This document shows positions 35,896 through 46,640 of a stretch of DNA of 64,000 nt, one piece after another. Origin of the DNA: Hordeum vulgare subsp. vulgare (Eukaryota; Streptophyta; Magnoliopsida; Poales; Poaceae); assembly GCF_904849725.1 (NCBI RefSeq), contig NC_058518.1, forward strand, positions 326,018,581 to 326,082,580, given 5' to 3'. Each line of letters starts with the position of its first letter. Position 1 is the first letter of the stretch. The notes under the pieces are model-generated. The model was not told the origin of the DNA. It made no database searches and saw nothing but the letters and a program-made list of their open reading frames with translations. The translations under genes and the position numbers were made by a program.

Positions 35896-36126
35896 ATATC
35901 TTCATGAGGAATATCAATTTCATCGCAGATTCCTCGCGATTCATTTCTTCAGCTTCAGAGCAATCTATTCAACTGAAGATATACATTTTTAGGGGTCGAT
36001 ATTCTTCAAATATCTCAAACTCCTCAATGACTTATAGATCATGTGTACACTTATAAACACATTAGATACTTAACCTGTAAGTCTTCAAACCACCAAAATC
36101 ACTAAGGGGCACTAGATGCACTTACA
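35896..36126 (-). repeat. 5' LTR of the Sirevirus, outer part
   Basis: Begins with ATATC (altered target duplication of the Tat element, GTATC on the left side) and matches 9630-9860. It ends GCACTTACA before the duplicated CTATT. Confidence 0.92.
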
Positions 36127-36131
36127 CTATT

Positions 36132-36471
36132 GTTAGTAACTCATCTTTTACTTTAATCTATATTTTGTACGACATCACTAGCTTGTTATTGCATCAAGCT
36201 TGATTGGCCCTGTTGTATAGGCTTGTTATATAAGTGCTTCTTCCTAGATATTAATTGAATCTGTTGAGTTCTTGGCCCTCTTTATGGTGGTTTTGTTCCT
36301 GAAATTGATTGATAAAATATTAGTTCATTGGAGAATCATTCTACTTTATCCCCATTGTATCTCATTCGTGCTCATTCTGTTTTCCAAGCTATTAGGGCAA
36401 CTTGATACCATCAGCACAATCAACACATATACAACCCCTTGAGATCAGCCTACAACCCCTCGAGATCAACC
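36132..36471 (+). other. CACTA A interior upstream of its second gene
   Basis: AT-rich continuation of 8441 after removal of the Copia insertion. No coding signal before the ATG at 36472. Confidence 0.5.
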
Positions 36472-38940
36472 ATGACAAGGATGAAGCAGCCGTCGTCTGG
36501 TATGCAACTTGCTACTTATTGTACCGCTTATTTTATCTATGGATATGCGTCTAGGGGCGTACCCATGTTAAGATGCATGGGACATTGGGTGCAATACTGT
36601 TTTTTTGTAAGTTTCACACAAAATATAGTATGTGGCGCCTGGGTGTGTCTATGTACTAACTATAGAAATGTGCCTAGCTCATGCTTGTAATCTGGTAACT
36701 GAAATGTATTGTTTTAGTCCCAATAATTGGTTTATATTTTGCTTGTGCCATTAATGTACTAGGATGAAATAAAACTAAGATCTTATAGGATACCATACTT
36801 GTTTGAGTTGTCTTGCTTCACTATGCATTTCAACCATTCATCTAATGGTTATGTTTTCTTATTCATGTAAAGAAGAACCCCTCACTGAAATCGAGAAGAT
36901 TAGGGCTACAACTATGATGAGGAACAACCGTATGTTAAAATCGCCAGGCATTTGTGCGATAGTATCAATGATTAGGAAGTCAAATGCATGTGAAGACGGT
37001 AGTGCAGCTACTTGTGATGAATCAACATCTGCCATAACACAAGATGGAAGCTCAGACTACAACCCCAAAGATGATGAAGTTATTGATGGACAGGAAGTTG
37101 ATGACAAATTAGTGAAGAAGAAAGGAAAGGTGCAAACTCTATCTTGTTTGGGGTGGGAGCTGTATGTTGTGTGCTTTCTTTTTTCGTACATTGTACAATT
37201 TTCTTGTGATCTAATTCTGCCTCCTTGCCTTTTATACGACACCGTGCATGTTTCTAGGAAGAAGAAGTGTGCTAACAAAAACAGGAGGAAAGTTTCGGAA
37301 ACATCTAGTCCAATGGCTCCAGGAAGGGTGTTTGCTCTATCTCCAGCAGGATCAAAGAGGATTCTGACACCTGATGAACGAGCTGTGGCTAGACTCACTA
37401 GGCAGAAAGTAAGGGAGGATGTTAACAAGAGCCCATTGCACAAGGGTCAAGGACCACTGCGAACTAATGATTAGTTGGCCTCCATGGAAGAAGGAAACAG
37501 GATGTGCATGGACCTCAGCCTCGTCGCACCTTCTGTGGTGAGAAATCATGGCCATGAGTTGAACTTGGCAGTCCTTTCTAGAGAACCTGAGCAGCCAATG
37601 GGTGATGAAGGCATGTTCATCTAGATTTCTTTTCTTACTAGTTGATTTTCTAAATGTAAGCAATGCATGTATGGGTGACTATTAGTCTAGACTAATGTTT
37701 GAATGTATCCTTTTCAGGTGCTGTTGCTGTGGTCAAGAGTTCTAGGAAAGGCAAAGGGCTAGAAAATTTGACACGTGCAATGGGAGCAAAAGTAAGAATT
37801 GAAATCGCTGAAGGGATGAGGCCTCCAGAGAAGCCCATGCAGGCTGCAAAGCTAGCATCTGAGGGTGGCCTCATTGCGAGAGCTCATATGCCGCTGCTTC
37901 CTCACTTCAAGGAGTATAAAAAGAACCGAAGTCTTGTGGAGAATTATATAGGAAAAGTATCTGTAAGCTAACTATCTTGTTGCTGAATGTGGTCTTTATC
38001 CGTGTTATACATCTCATACGGTGGTTAATCTTGGTACTTCTCTTGTTTGCTGCCTTTGTAGGCAAATTTTGAGATGGACACGGAATCAAGTGTCATTCAG
38101 TACGCATGCACTCATATCTTGAAGAATTCGTTGAGGAACAGACGCCATCATGTCAAGAAGTAGTACTTTGACAAAGTCGAAGCAAGAAAAGTTAGCATCA
38201 AGTCCCCTGTTTCTGACATAACGAATACTGAATGGCAAAGGCTGGTCGAGCTGTGGTCAAGTCCAAGACACAAGGTATGTAAATGCTTGACTGTTGCATT
38301 ACCTTGCCCATGCAAACTGTGTGATTTGCTTTAGTGTATGGAAATGATGATTTGATGTGCACATATGTAGGAGACATGTGCCAATAACAAGGTTAATCGA
38401 ACAAAAGTCAAGTTTGCGCAGAAAACTGGGTCAAGATGCTATGTTGCTCATGTGCATGCAACTGTAAGATGAACACTGTTGTTCCTTTAGTTGTTTTCCT
38501 TTAGACATAAGCATCAATTTGTTGCAAAAGCTAATGGTTGGGTTGTTGTTGGAAAACATTTCAGCAAGAGCAAAGAAAGGGTGAAGTGTTGTATGCATTT
38601 GACATTTTCAAGGCGACACACAACAACACCAAACACGAATTCTCGGAGGATGTTCAAGTTGCTATAGTAAGTAATCTTCCTTGGATTTGTTCCTGGCCTC
38701 ATGTGCTATACCGTTGTATGCTCTAGGAGTGAAAAACATGGATTTGTTTCTGGATGAGCCACTATAAGTAGTATATGCATCAGCTCCTTTTGTGTCCAGC
38801 ATTTTATTGTAACAACCAGTAAAATGCCTATTACTATCTTAGAAACATCACTGGTATATAGTATCATTTTTACAAAATGTTAACAGTCCAAAGAGAGCCT
38901 CACTAGTGCAATGAAACATGAGAGCAAGCGCAAAGGCTGA
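36472..38940 (+). pseudogene. Second CACTA gene (Transposase_24, Ptta/En/Spm type), multi-exon, disrupted
   Basis: Exons: 36472-36499, 36873-37129, about 37262-37610, 37718-37962, 38062-38274, 38371-38463 and 38565-38666, perhaps 38887-38940. Codon phase is kept at nearly every junction. The recognisable part is RKGKGLENLTRAMGAKVRIE, IAEGMRPPEKPMQAAKLASE, LLPHFKEYKKN, LVELWSSPRHK, NKVNRTKVKF and YAFDIFKATH, typical of the plant En/Spm Transposase_24 family. That family is thought to bind subterminal repeats and assist transposition. TAG stops at 37472-37474 and 38161-38163 break the frame. The intron 37611-37717 starts GC instead of GT. The last exon would end in TGA at 38938-38940, shorter than relatives I recall. 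Confidence 0.8.
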
Positions 38941-39640
38941 ATTTCAAAACATTAATATAAATAAACAAGGGCAGGAGAAACTAGAACACACTTGGAGCTT
39001 CCCTGTTCTGTCCCTACTTCCACTATGTGCTTTGAACCCTGTGACGGGTTTCGAGGAGATGAAAATGAATGAAACAAACGGACAGGCTGTTATCTAAAAT
39101 AGTGTCGCACTGTTCCCACAGTTTCTGTTCAATGTAGCAGTAGTGTCCGCGTTCTAATACGTGTAGTATGGTTTTCTGCACTTGATAACTAGGTGGTTTT
39201 GGTATTCGATTTTGGTTGTGCTACATATTTTGATTGCGCGACAGATTTATCGTGTGGGCTGAGATTTGTGGTTGTGCTACATATTTTGATTGTGTTACAG
39301 ATTTATGGTGTGGTCTATATATTATCAGATTTTGGTTGTGCTTCAAACTTTGTGATGTGGGCTGAGATGCTTCAGATTTATGTGTATGGGCTTCAAAGTT
39401 TTATGGGCTCAGATTTATGTGTATGGGCTTCAAAGTTGTATGGGCTCAAATTTATGTGTATAGGCTTCAATGTTGTATGGCAGCATAAAAGAAAAAAAAA
39501 GTTGCTGAATTCAAAAATGAAAAAAGGCCAAAACTGAAACGGGACCAAATGTATTTTGGCACTAAAAGGCCAGGGGGGCCCAAAAAAAATTCGAAAAAAA
39601 CTAAAAGTGGCTATAAATAGGCTAAGGGCCAAAAAGAAGC
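38941..39640 (+). repeat. 3' region of CACTA A with tandem repeats
   Basis: Between 39190 and 39480 are two families of short direct repeats. Units of TTTTGGTTGTGCTACATATTTTGATTG lie near 39205 and 39268. About three copies close to ATTTATGTGTATGGGCTTCAAAG..TATGGGCTC lie at 39378-39480. No coding signal. Confidence 0.65.
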
Positions 39641-39961
39641 CCAATAAGAAAAAGCCCAAAAAAATAAAACCAGCCGATGTGATCAATTGAAATGGGTTGG
39701 GCTGATTTCAACCATGACATTTTGATTTCGTCGTAATTTTGCCACGTAGGACTGGGTTAGATTGCCAACGATGATTTAGGATCGTCGTAAAGGTTACGAC
39801 AATCCAGGAATCATCGTAAAATTTACGACGATTTCGATCAAAATGTTGCTACTTTTAGTTTTTGACGCTTCGTTTTTCGTCGTGAGATCGTCGTAAATGA
39901 AAACGCATGACGATGCAGCGATGAAAAAATAGCGTCGTGTATTAGCATATTCCTTGTAGTG
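39641..39961 (+). repeat. Subterminal repeats and right inverted terminus of CACTA A
   Basis: Ends CATATTCCTTGTAGTG. The preceding 250 bases hold at least eight CGTCGTAA/CGTCGTGA or inverse TTACGACGAT/TTACGACA motifs, several as facing pairs. Such subterminal arrays are the transposase-binding sites of En/Spm elements. Confidence 0.85.
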
Positions 39962-42930
39962 AGTGATGAACTTGAATTCTGAATACTGTGTGTTGAAGTT
40001 CTTACACTTGCGTCGAGCAACACTAAGAACCAACTTCATTTTAGTCCATTGCTTCTGAGCTTCACTCTTTGAATCAAGAAATATGCCAAGCCCTGTGTCG
40101 ACAATAGTGTGATTACGATCCAATGTCGGTGGCTGCGTAATAAACAAATAAATTAGCATGGATGAGATCAAACTAGAAGGTCAAACTATATATGTTTCAT
40201 AGTAAATGAGTGAATGTTTAAAAACTTACTTCTCAAAGTATGGCAACAGAAAGGTGTCCTTTTGAGGATGATTTGTAATAATGCATGGGAATAGGTAGTG
40301 TGAGATGAGATCCTGGCTAATTACGGATTCAAGGTTTTGATAGTGCATGTCAAAAGGATCAAGTAAAGACACTTTACTATGCCCGAGTAGGGGATATGAA
40401 GCTCGATGAAGTTCCCAAAGACGCATTAACTCCGAGGAGAGTGCACTCACATGGAAGATATTTGCATGGATCACCTCATTAAATGGTAGATCAATTATAT
40501 CGGCGGTAAATTAAAGGAAAAAACTATAACCTTGTAGAACCTTAGCCATGTAACCTTGTTGACCTTCTTTTGATCTACGTACCACGTCATCCTGTAGGAT
40601 ATTAGGATCTATCGATAGGGTCATCAACGTAGAATGTGATAGCGATGGTTCACCGGGCTTATAGTGATTCCATTGATGACCTTCGAGGAAGATAATTGGC
40701 AAATGTGGCTTGTGTGCAGATGGTCCACTATCAGCACATAGATTCTTCAACGTTGATTGTGGAATATCACTGGCTATGTTCTCTCCATTGTTGTCAATGT
40801 TGAAAAGGAGTTAAGGTTCATGAAGGCGGGATCCCAATCTTTACCTAAGAATCCATGTAGACTAATCTCCTCTATATCACTGTGTGGCCACTTAAGTAGG
40901 TATCCCCATGTCACTTGTCCTATCATAGTGACGCCTTCATCAGGGGGTGAGGCAACGAACAATTTTTGAGGCCCGACATTACGTACTACACTAGCACCCT
41001 CATCATGTCAAGTGGCAGGACGACCCCGTGCATCATTCTAGTATGGTCTGTAAATGGAATTATTTGCCCCTTGACAAGCTTCGTCGGCACGCTGTTCACT
41101 CTAGCTAGGAGCCAACATGAAACATCGAGCGATGCTCGTGGATGCTGGGTGCTACTATACAGATGATGCTCTTGGCGAGATGGGACTATTTCATGTAACT
41201 TTCTTTTAATTGTTGTAGCTACTTCTGCATCTATTTTGGCATCGATGTTGTCTTCAACCCCGTTATTCCTTCTATATTTTTCATCTCTTTGGTCTTGGGA
41301 TAGGGTTGTCCCACATCATCCTACCCGCACCCAACACATGCTTAGTCTTGGGCTTCGTGTCAACCCCACATCCCTCGTTCATAGCCTGTGTAAGATGGTC
41401 TTCATACCTATAGCTGTACAGAGATTCATCGCGACGAGGTACAAATTCCTCCTTTGTTTTTCTCTACAAGAAATTATATAAGTTTTGGTAAACGATTAGT
41501 ATGATAATAATTGTAGTAGGCACTAAATTAGTAGTCTTGGGTTAGGTTACCAGGCTCTCTTCCAACGGGCAAAGTTGCGGCGTCGGGAGGATGAACTCCT
41601 TAGTCTTTGGGTCTCAAACGTCATGAGGCCTCAGGAAATGGAAGTCATGCGGACGATCTCGATGTTCCAAGAATGGGGTGGTTTACCTGCGGCTTCAAAG
41701 TCTGCGACCTCCTTCTCCCACTTGGATATTGTAGCATTGTAACCACCAGGGCCCAATTGGTGGCTACCTCTCAGATTTTTCTGTAAATTACCAAAATGGT
41801 CGCTTACCTCCTTGTTTGACTCGCTTCCTGATGATTCACAAAACTAAGTTCATTCATCGCGATCTATAGCTGGATTGAGCTGCTTAAGGGTCACGAAGTC
41901 CTTAGCCATGAGACTGCAATGGCAGTGCTCTTCCACTCCCTAAACATTTTCGGCCATTTTGATAGGGCGTACTGTTTAGGCAGAAATGTATAACTCTGGT
42001 GTAACGCTTTGAGTAGCTTCTCCTTATGTGTGCTTATATCCATGCAACCAATCATGACGTTTTTTCTCAAGATGCAACCTAGCATTTTACTCTATGTCTT
42101 TCCCGCGTCAATTGGGGCGACGGGTTCTAGTGTTGGGCCAATTGTGGTTATTATAATGATGCCTTCATGAAGCTGGTCCAGTTTCCTAGACTTGCGCGTG
42201 CTCTTGTTGTTGGTAGCCGTGCTGGATGAAGTCCCATCGGTGTGGCCCGTTTCTCCTTACCCAGTGGGCGGTTCTTCATGATGGTCATCTCCCGTATCGA
42301 CGCCGAGGGCACCCATCTGAATGTCAGGGTTGTTGTCGTTGAGTTTGTCTTGAGATGATGCTTTGGCATGGGGATCTATTCTAGAAATGGAAAATTGGCA
42401 AAGACGAAGAAATTTCGGCATGATCTTTGCTAAAATTAGGGCATACTGAGTGCCCAAAATTTGACAAAACTGAAATTAATCAATGTTCTGTGAGAACATT
42501 AGCACTTATATTAATTCCTACAAATAAACCAGGGTAGAAATTTCATCGAACACCTTGTGTTGGTCAAATAATGTTGTTTCATGTTACTTGAAGTAGACGT
42601 GGTGTGTCGTAATAGCTATACCTCTGTGGGAGACGGATCGGCGGTGGCGGTGGTGTCAGAGTATGGTGGGCATGCTGGCGATGGTGTTGGAGGAGATCTA
42701 GGGGCCGGCAGAGCAGGAGGTGAGCACGCCGGTGAGGTGAGGTCTACAGCTTGCAGCAACGGCAGTGGCAGGCGAGCACGCAGCAGCGATGGCAGTGGCA
42801 ATGAAGGAGGCGGGCATGCCAGTGAGATGACGTCAATGGCAGGAGGCGGCGGCTCTGTAGGTGATGGAGGGAATTGTTCAAACGAAGGACGTGGTAAGGC
42901 AAGGGGGTGATTTCGGGAATGGATCAACAT
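39962..42930 (-). pseudogene. Second gene of CACTA B with Ulp1-protease-like C-terminus, decayed and truncated
   Basis: On the minus strand a Pro-rich start (MLIHSRNHPLALPRP, 42930) leads to pieces resembling the En/Spm Transposase_24 protein (KSRKLDQLHEGIII, YALSKWPKMFREWK, RRRNFARWKRAW). Then a region VKGQIIPFTDHTRMMHGVV and VGPQKLFVASPPDEGVT lies near 40930-41080. The final part (GNHYKPGEP-like, RLWELHRASYPLL, LDPFDMHYQNLES, IVDTGLGIFLDSKSEAQKQWTKM) resembles the Ulp1-like cysteine protease region fused to many plant CACTA proteins. It ends abruptly at the CACTA A border, before a catalytic Cys could appear. At least five stops and several frame changes; introns probable. Family reasonably sure, exon limits not. 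Confidence 0.6.
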
Positions 42931-43149
42931 GATGGGCGCTGTGTACAGCGTGCCATCGCAATAGTTTTTTCGGTCTTCCTTTCAAATTTCAATCCTTCTA
43001 CTCAATACATTCATCACACGACACGCCCATTATCCATCTGATCCACGCATGCATGCATATATATGTCTTTATAATTCAAATTAACCTTCACATACCGAAC
43101 ATTACAAATAATGTTTTTAATAGATTCTACTAATGGTCTTCACATGAAT
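42931..43149. other. Spacer between the two CACTA B genes
   Basis: AT-rich, nothing recognisable. Confidence 0.4.
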
Positions 43150-43676
43150 TTTGGTGATACTCTTCCTCGTATGGACTATTGTCTTGTTGTGACTTCATCT
43201 TGACCATGGTGCAATGTCGTCATTTGGCAATGTTGATATTCTTCTTCTCGGTACATGTTTGACGCCTTCTTGTTCCATGGGGTAGTCGTCGAATTGGTCA
43301 TAGTCCTCCTTGTCATTGACTTCGTCCATTCTAACAATACTCCTATTTCCTCTTTGGTAGGCCACACGGCTAGGCTTAATTGGGTAATTTATGTAGAAGC
43401 ATTGAGACATAGTCTTCGCGAGTACCTGTGGCTCATTTAAGGCACTTTTTGCAATCACATTCACGGACTCATTTCATGGTGGTATAACCATGGTAATGAA
43501 ATAGTCGTCTTCTTGAAGTACTTGTTTTGCGCACCTAACATGGAACATGGGGAATATCCATACATATGTGTACCTTAGTTCCCCAATCTTTTCGATTCTC
43601 TGTATTGTTTCTTCCTGTCTTTACCATTGTATGCATGTAGTGTCACCCTTGAATTCTGGTACACACCTTTTAACTT
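43150..43676 (-). pseudogene. C-terminal part of the CACTA B transposase (DUF4216 region)
   Basis: The minus strand reads FHVRCAKQVLQEDDYF, then ALNEPQVLAKTMSQCFYI and RGNRSIVRMDEVNDKEDYDQFDD, ending in a basic tail. The LNEPQVLA..VSQCFYI pattern is the typical end of TNP2-type transposases. It joins the part at 55085-57696 once the Tekay insertion is removed. One stop lies near 43475. Confidence 0.75.
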
Positions 43677-43681
43677 GTCTC

Positions 43682-46626
43682 TGTAGCGACCCGACTCAAC
43701 GAGTCAAGCCTCTGGTGTTTCTGTACCATCCCAAGATCATGCTGGTACACGCACAGTACATAATGTATATATTCAAGAGTGCAATCACACAGCTTTATTA
43801 ATCGAAATCTCATAAAGAGTACTTTATTACAATAAAGGAGTACCATAAAGTGGCTGAAGGCCAACTCATGAGATTATCTAACGAAGACTAAGCGGAAGCA
43901 TCAGGTAGACGAGTCCATCCGACTCCAAGGGCATGTCGCTGAGCGTAGAATCGTAGCCTCACTCCTGGTCGGAAAAGTACTCTGCAACATGATACGTTGC
44001 AGCCGTGTAGGTCAGCATATTGAATATGCTGGCAAATCATCAAGAGAGGGGGTAAAATAATAATCAACTATCTCTACATGCATATTTGGCCGGTGGAGCT
44101 AAGTTTTTTTTGCATAAAGCCAGTTTTATCCTACAACAAAAGGGTTTGAAAGCAAAATTTACTACGATGTTTGTTGTTAACGACATGGTTCCGCCAACCA
44201 GTTCTCGTACCCGAATAGTTGTTAACACCCACATCATTATTAAGTTGTGTCGAGAGTTGAGGGGAAATTCAATGCCTTCGGCTCAAGTTGTCCATGACCG
44301 TGGACACGGCTAATCGATTAGGTTTGAGTACTCTGCAGAGTTTTGCACACGTTCCCCACAAGATTTGATCGCCTCCGGGTTTGTCCTCGCACTTCAGGGT
44401 GTTTGAAGACCGGATGATCAAAACATGGTCTTTCAACGGGTCCCTCTGAATCCCTGTCGGTGCCCATCCATTCCTACCGTTCGTCTACATCTGCTAGCAC
44501 CGCCTGTCCAGAGTCGCCGCATTGTCCAACCAAGCCAGAGCCCATAATGACTTGTGGCTGTGCAGGTAAGCCTTGAGTCTTGAAGTCTCCGTCCGTCCCT
44601 TTGAGCCTGGGTGAAGCTTTCCGCAGGATGACATGGCCTCTCCAGCATCCCGGGCATCCACTGGGTTTTCCAGGGAGCCGGTCAACCGTCCTTCACCCAG
44701 TGTTGCATTGCGTCCGAGGTCTTGAAAATCTTGTCTTAGTCCGGTCTTGGTTATTATATCAATCTCGCATCTCTCGTGGCATACACTCAACCGATAACCC
44801 GTCTACTTAAGCATAGCATATATATATAACTTTGTCGTCCCGGGGCCAAGTATCGGGGTGTTGGTGTTCCTACCACATGATACTACACCTATGACTAAAG
44901 TTTCCAAGTACCTAGGCAGCATGCAAATAGGGCAAAGAAGGTGATCTACTATGCATTGAAAACATAGGTAAAATAACATGATCAAAGATGACTTGCCTTG
45001 ATGATAGTTGTCCTGCTCGAGCGTCTCTAAGTAACACGCTTCGCACTCCGGATGATCTACCGATACAAACACAAAGCACACCATAAGCAATTCAACCATG
45101 CCACGAGTAAAAATAACATCACATGCAATGATTGGCAAACGACTACGCAAAAGAATTTTATCGCGCGTCGGTAGGACAGAAACTTGTTTCTGTTGAAAAC
45201 ACCAGTAAAAATACTTGGAAAATTCTGAAAATTCTACTACCGTAAGGTTTTATCACTAGAAAACAGTAGCAAAAAGAATCAACTCAATATCATTTTTCAA
45301 ACTCCTGGAATAGGCAAAACAGTGTTTAAACTAAATCTGCTCTAACTTATATTTGAAAATTCCCAACACAGAAACATTATATATTTTTAAAAACTACAGG
45401 AAATTTGTGAGCTACTGGAAAAATAATCAATGTCATTGGACGTACGGATAAAAAGTTGTGATCAAAACAAGATTGAAAGTTTCTGTTTTCGAAATCTGGA
45501 CAGAAATTACGAAACTGCTAGTGCTAATGAGAGGCACACGTGGCAAGCTTCTAATGGCTGAGATGGAGTGCATGAAATAGAGAGAGAGAGGTTGCTACCT
45601 GCTTCTGGAGGTGTTGCACCGGCAAGAAAGGGGATGGCCGGCGAGGAAGGAGGGAGTAGCTCCGGGCGGTGGGGCGTCGGGCGGCGGCGGTGAGGTTCCT
45701 CCTCCGCGGGGAAGAGGCGGCGGTGGAGAGAGAGTTCGGGGAGGGCTCCTCCTCCGCGGCGAGGCCGAGGTGCAGCAGCTTTCGGGCTGCTGCCGCTGCT
45801 CGCGGCGGCGGCTAGGGCGGCGGTGGGGTGAGGCGCCGGCGGCGGCTTGTGGAGGCGGCGGTGGAGAGACGGCGGCTAGGGTTGGGGAGAGGTGGAGGTG
45901 GGGGCGGTTTATATAGGCTTAGGGGAGGAGAGTAGAAAGGAAGGAGAGGGAGAACTTTGGGAAGGAGATCATGGGAGAGAAAAATAGGAAAGAGAGGGAG
46001 GAGAAAGAAGGAAGAGAGAAATAAGGAAAAGGGAGAGAAAATAGGAAGGAGGAGACGTGGGGAGGGAGAGGGATTGGGGACGTGGGGGAGGCTGCATGCA
46101 AGGCATGCGTGCATGCATGGGGTGGCTAGGCTGTTTTGTTTTTTTTTTTTTGAAAAAAAACAAAACAAACAAACAGAAGCAACAAAAAGAAATAAAAAAA
46201 AACAAAACAAAACAGAAAAAATATATTTTCCTAGCTAACAAAATACTAGGAAAAAAAGTACTAATATACATATATGCGCTAGAATACTTAGGAAAACAAA
46301 ATACATATACAACTAATATATAATATATATATATATAGGAATCCTAGTTCCACCTAATGCAACTAAAAAAAAGTTTTATGCACTAGGATCACACAACGCG
46401 ATCGAAAAAAAACTCGACTAAAATAATTCGGAGTTTGGAAAAATTTGCAAAAATCAAAAATGATGACTTTAACTCACAGGGGAGAAGTCATATTATCTCC
46501 GCTCCGATAAATTGCCTGCAGTCACATAACGATAAAAATTTTCAGAGGAACACAATGATGCATAAAATGTGGGATGCAAATGAATGATCTATTAACATCC
46601 GAATTTACGAAAATTGGGATGTTACA
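43682..46626 (-). repeat. 3' LTR of the Tekay element
   Basis: Plus-strand ends TGTAGCGACC and GGATGTTACA. A TTTATATA box at 45908-45915 (TATATAAA on the minus strand) lies before a very GC-rich stretch (45610-45905), the probable promoter and transcribed leader. A poly-T/poly-A run is at 46137-46215. Confidence 0.95.
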
Positions 46627-46640
46627 AACCTACCCACCTT
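46627..46640 (-). promoter_or_regulatory. Polypurine tract of the Tekay element
   Basis: The minus strand reads AAGGTGGGTAGGTT directly before the 3' LTR. The pol stop codon TAA (46639-46641) overlaps its first bases. Confidence 0.75.

Larger units (their letters stand above)
8447..36126 (-). mobile_element. Sirevirus-type Ty1/copia LTR retrotransposon, interrupted by a Tat element
   Basis: Flanked by a perfect 5-base target duplication, CTATT at 8442-8446 and 36127-36131. The LTRs are 8447-9860 (3' LTR on the minus strand) and 21507-36126 (5' LTR, split by the Gypsy insertion 22698-35895). On the minus strand the order is 5' LTR, initiator-Met-tRNA primer site, gag, protease, integrase, reverse transcriptase-RNase H, long spacer, third large ORF, several AGGGGGAG polypurine boxes, 3' LTR. 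Copia order, the extra ORF and multiple polypurine boxes point to the Sirevirus (SIRE/Maximus) clade. Without the inserted Gypsy it is about 14.5 kb. The LTRs differ at many sites by eye, so the insertion is not recent. Confidence 0.92.
1..39961 (+). mobile_element. CACTA (En/Spm-type) DNA transposon A, left end outside window, carrying nested insertions
   Basis: The right end is seen directly: the plus strand closes with ...CATATTCCTTGTAGTG at 39961, the reverse complement of a CACTACAAGG terminal inverted repeat. Next to it are many CGTCGTAA-type subterminal motifs. Two genes in plus orientation fit the class: a TNP2-like transposase (180-3555) and a Transposase_24-like gene (36472-38940). 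Between them lie later insertions: an LTR at 3941-5468 and a Copia element at 8447-36126. With those removed, about 10.7 kb of element A is in the window. The left inverted repeat is outside. The base triplet after the right end is AGT; its partner would lie left of base 1. The element interrupts the second gene of CACTA element B. Confidence 0.85.

Noticed and set aside
36803..37474. Continuous plus frame of 223 codons as a single exon
   Set aside because: Its middle (37130-37260) translates to hydrophobic intron-like sequence with splice signals at both ends.
42581..42910. Gly/Ser-rich plus-strand frame
   Set aside because: Shadow of the Pro-rich start of the CACTA B second gene on the minus strand.
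45611..45916. Gly/Arg-rich open frame of 101 codons, also at 54067-54372
   Set aside because: It lies in the GC-rich leader of the Tekay LTR on the antisense strand; low complexity explains it.
46320..46340. TA dinucleotide run
   Set aside because: Short simple repeat inside the LTR, present in both copies; no further meaning seen.
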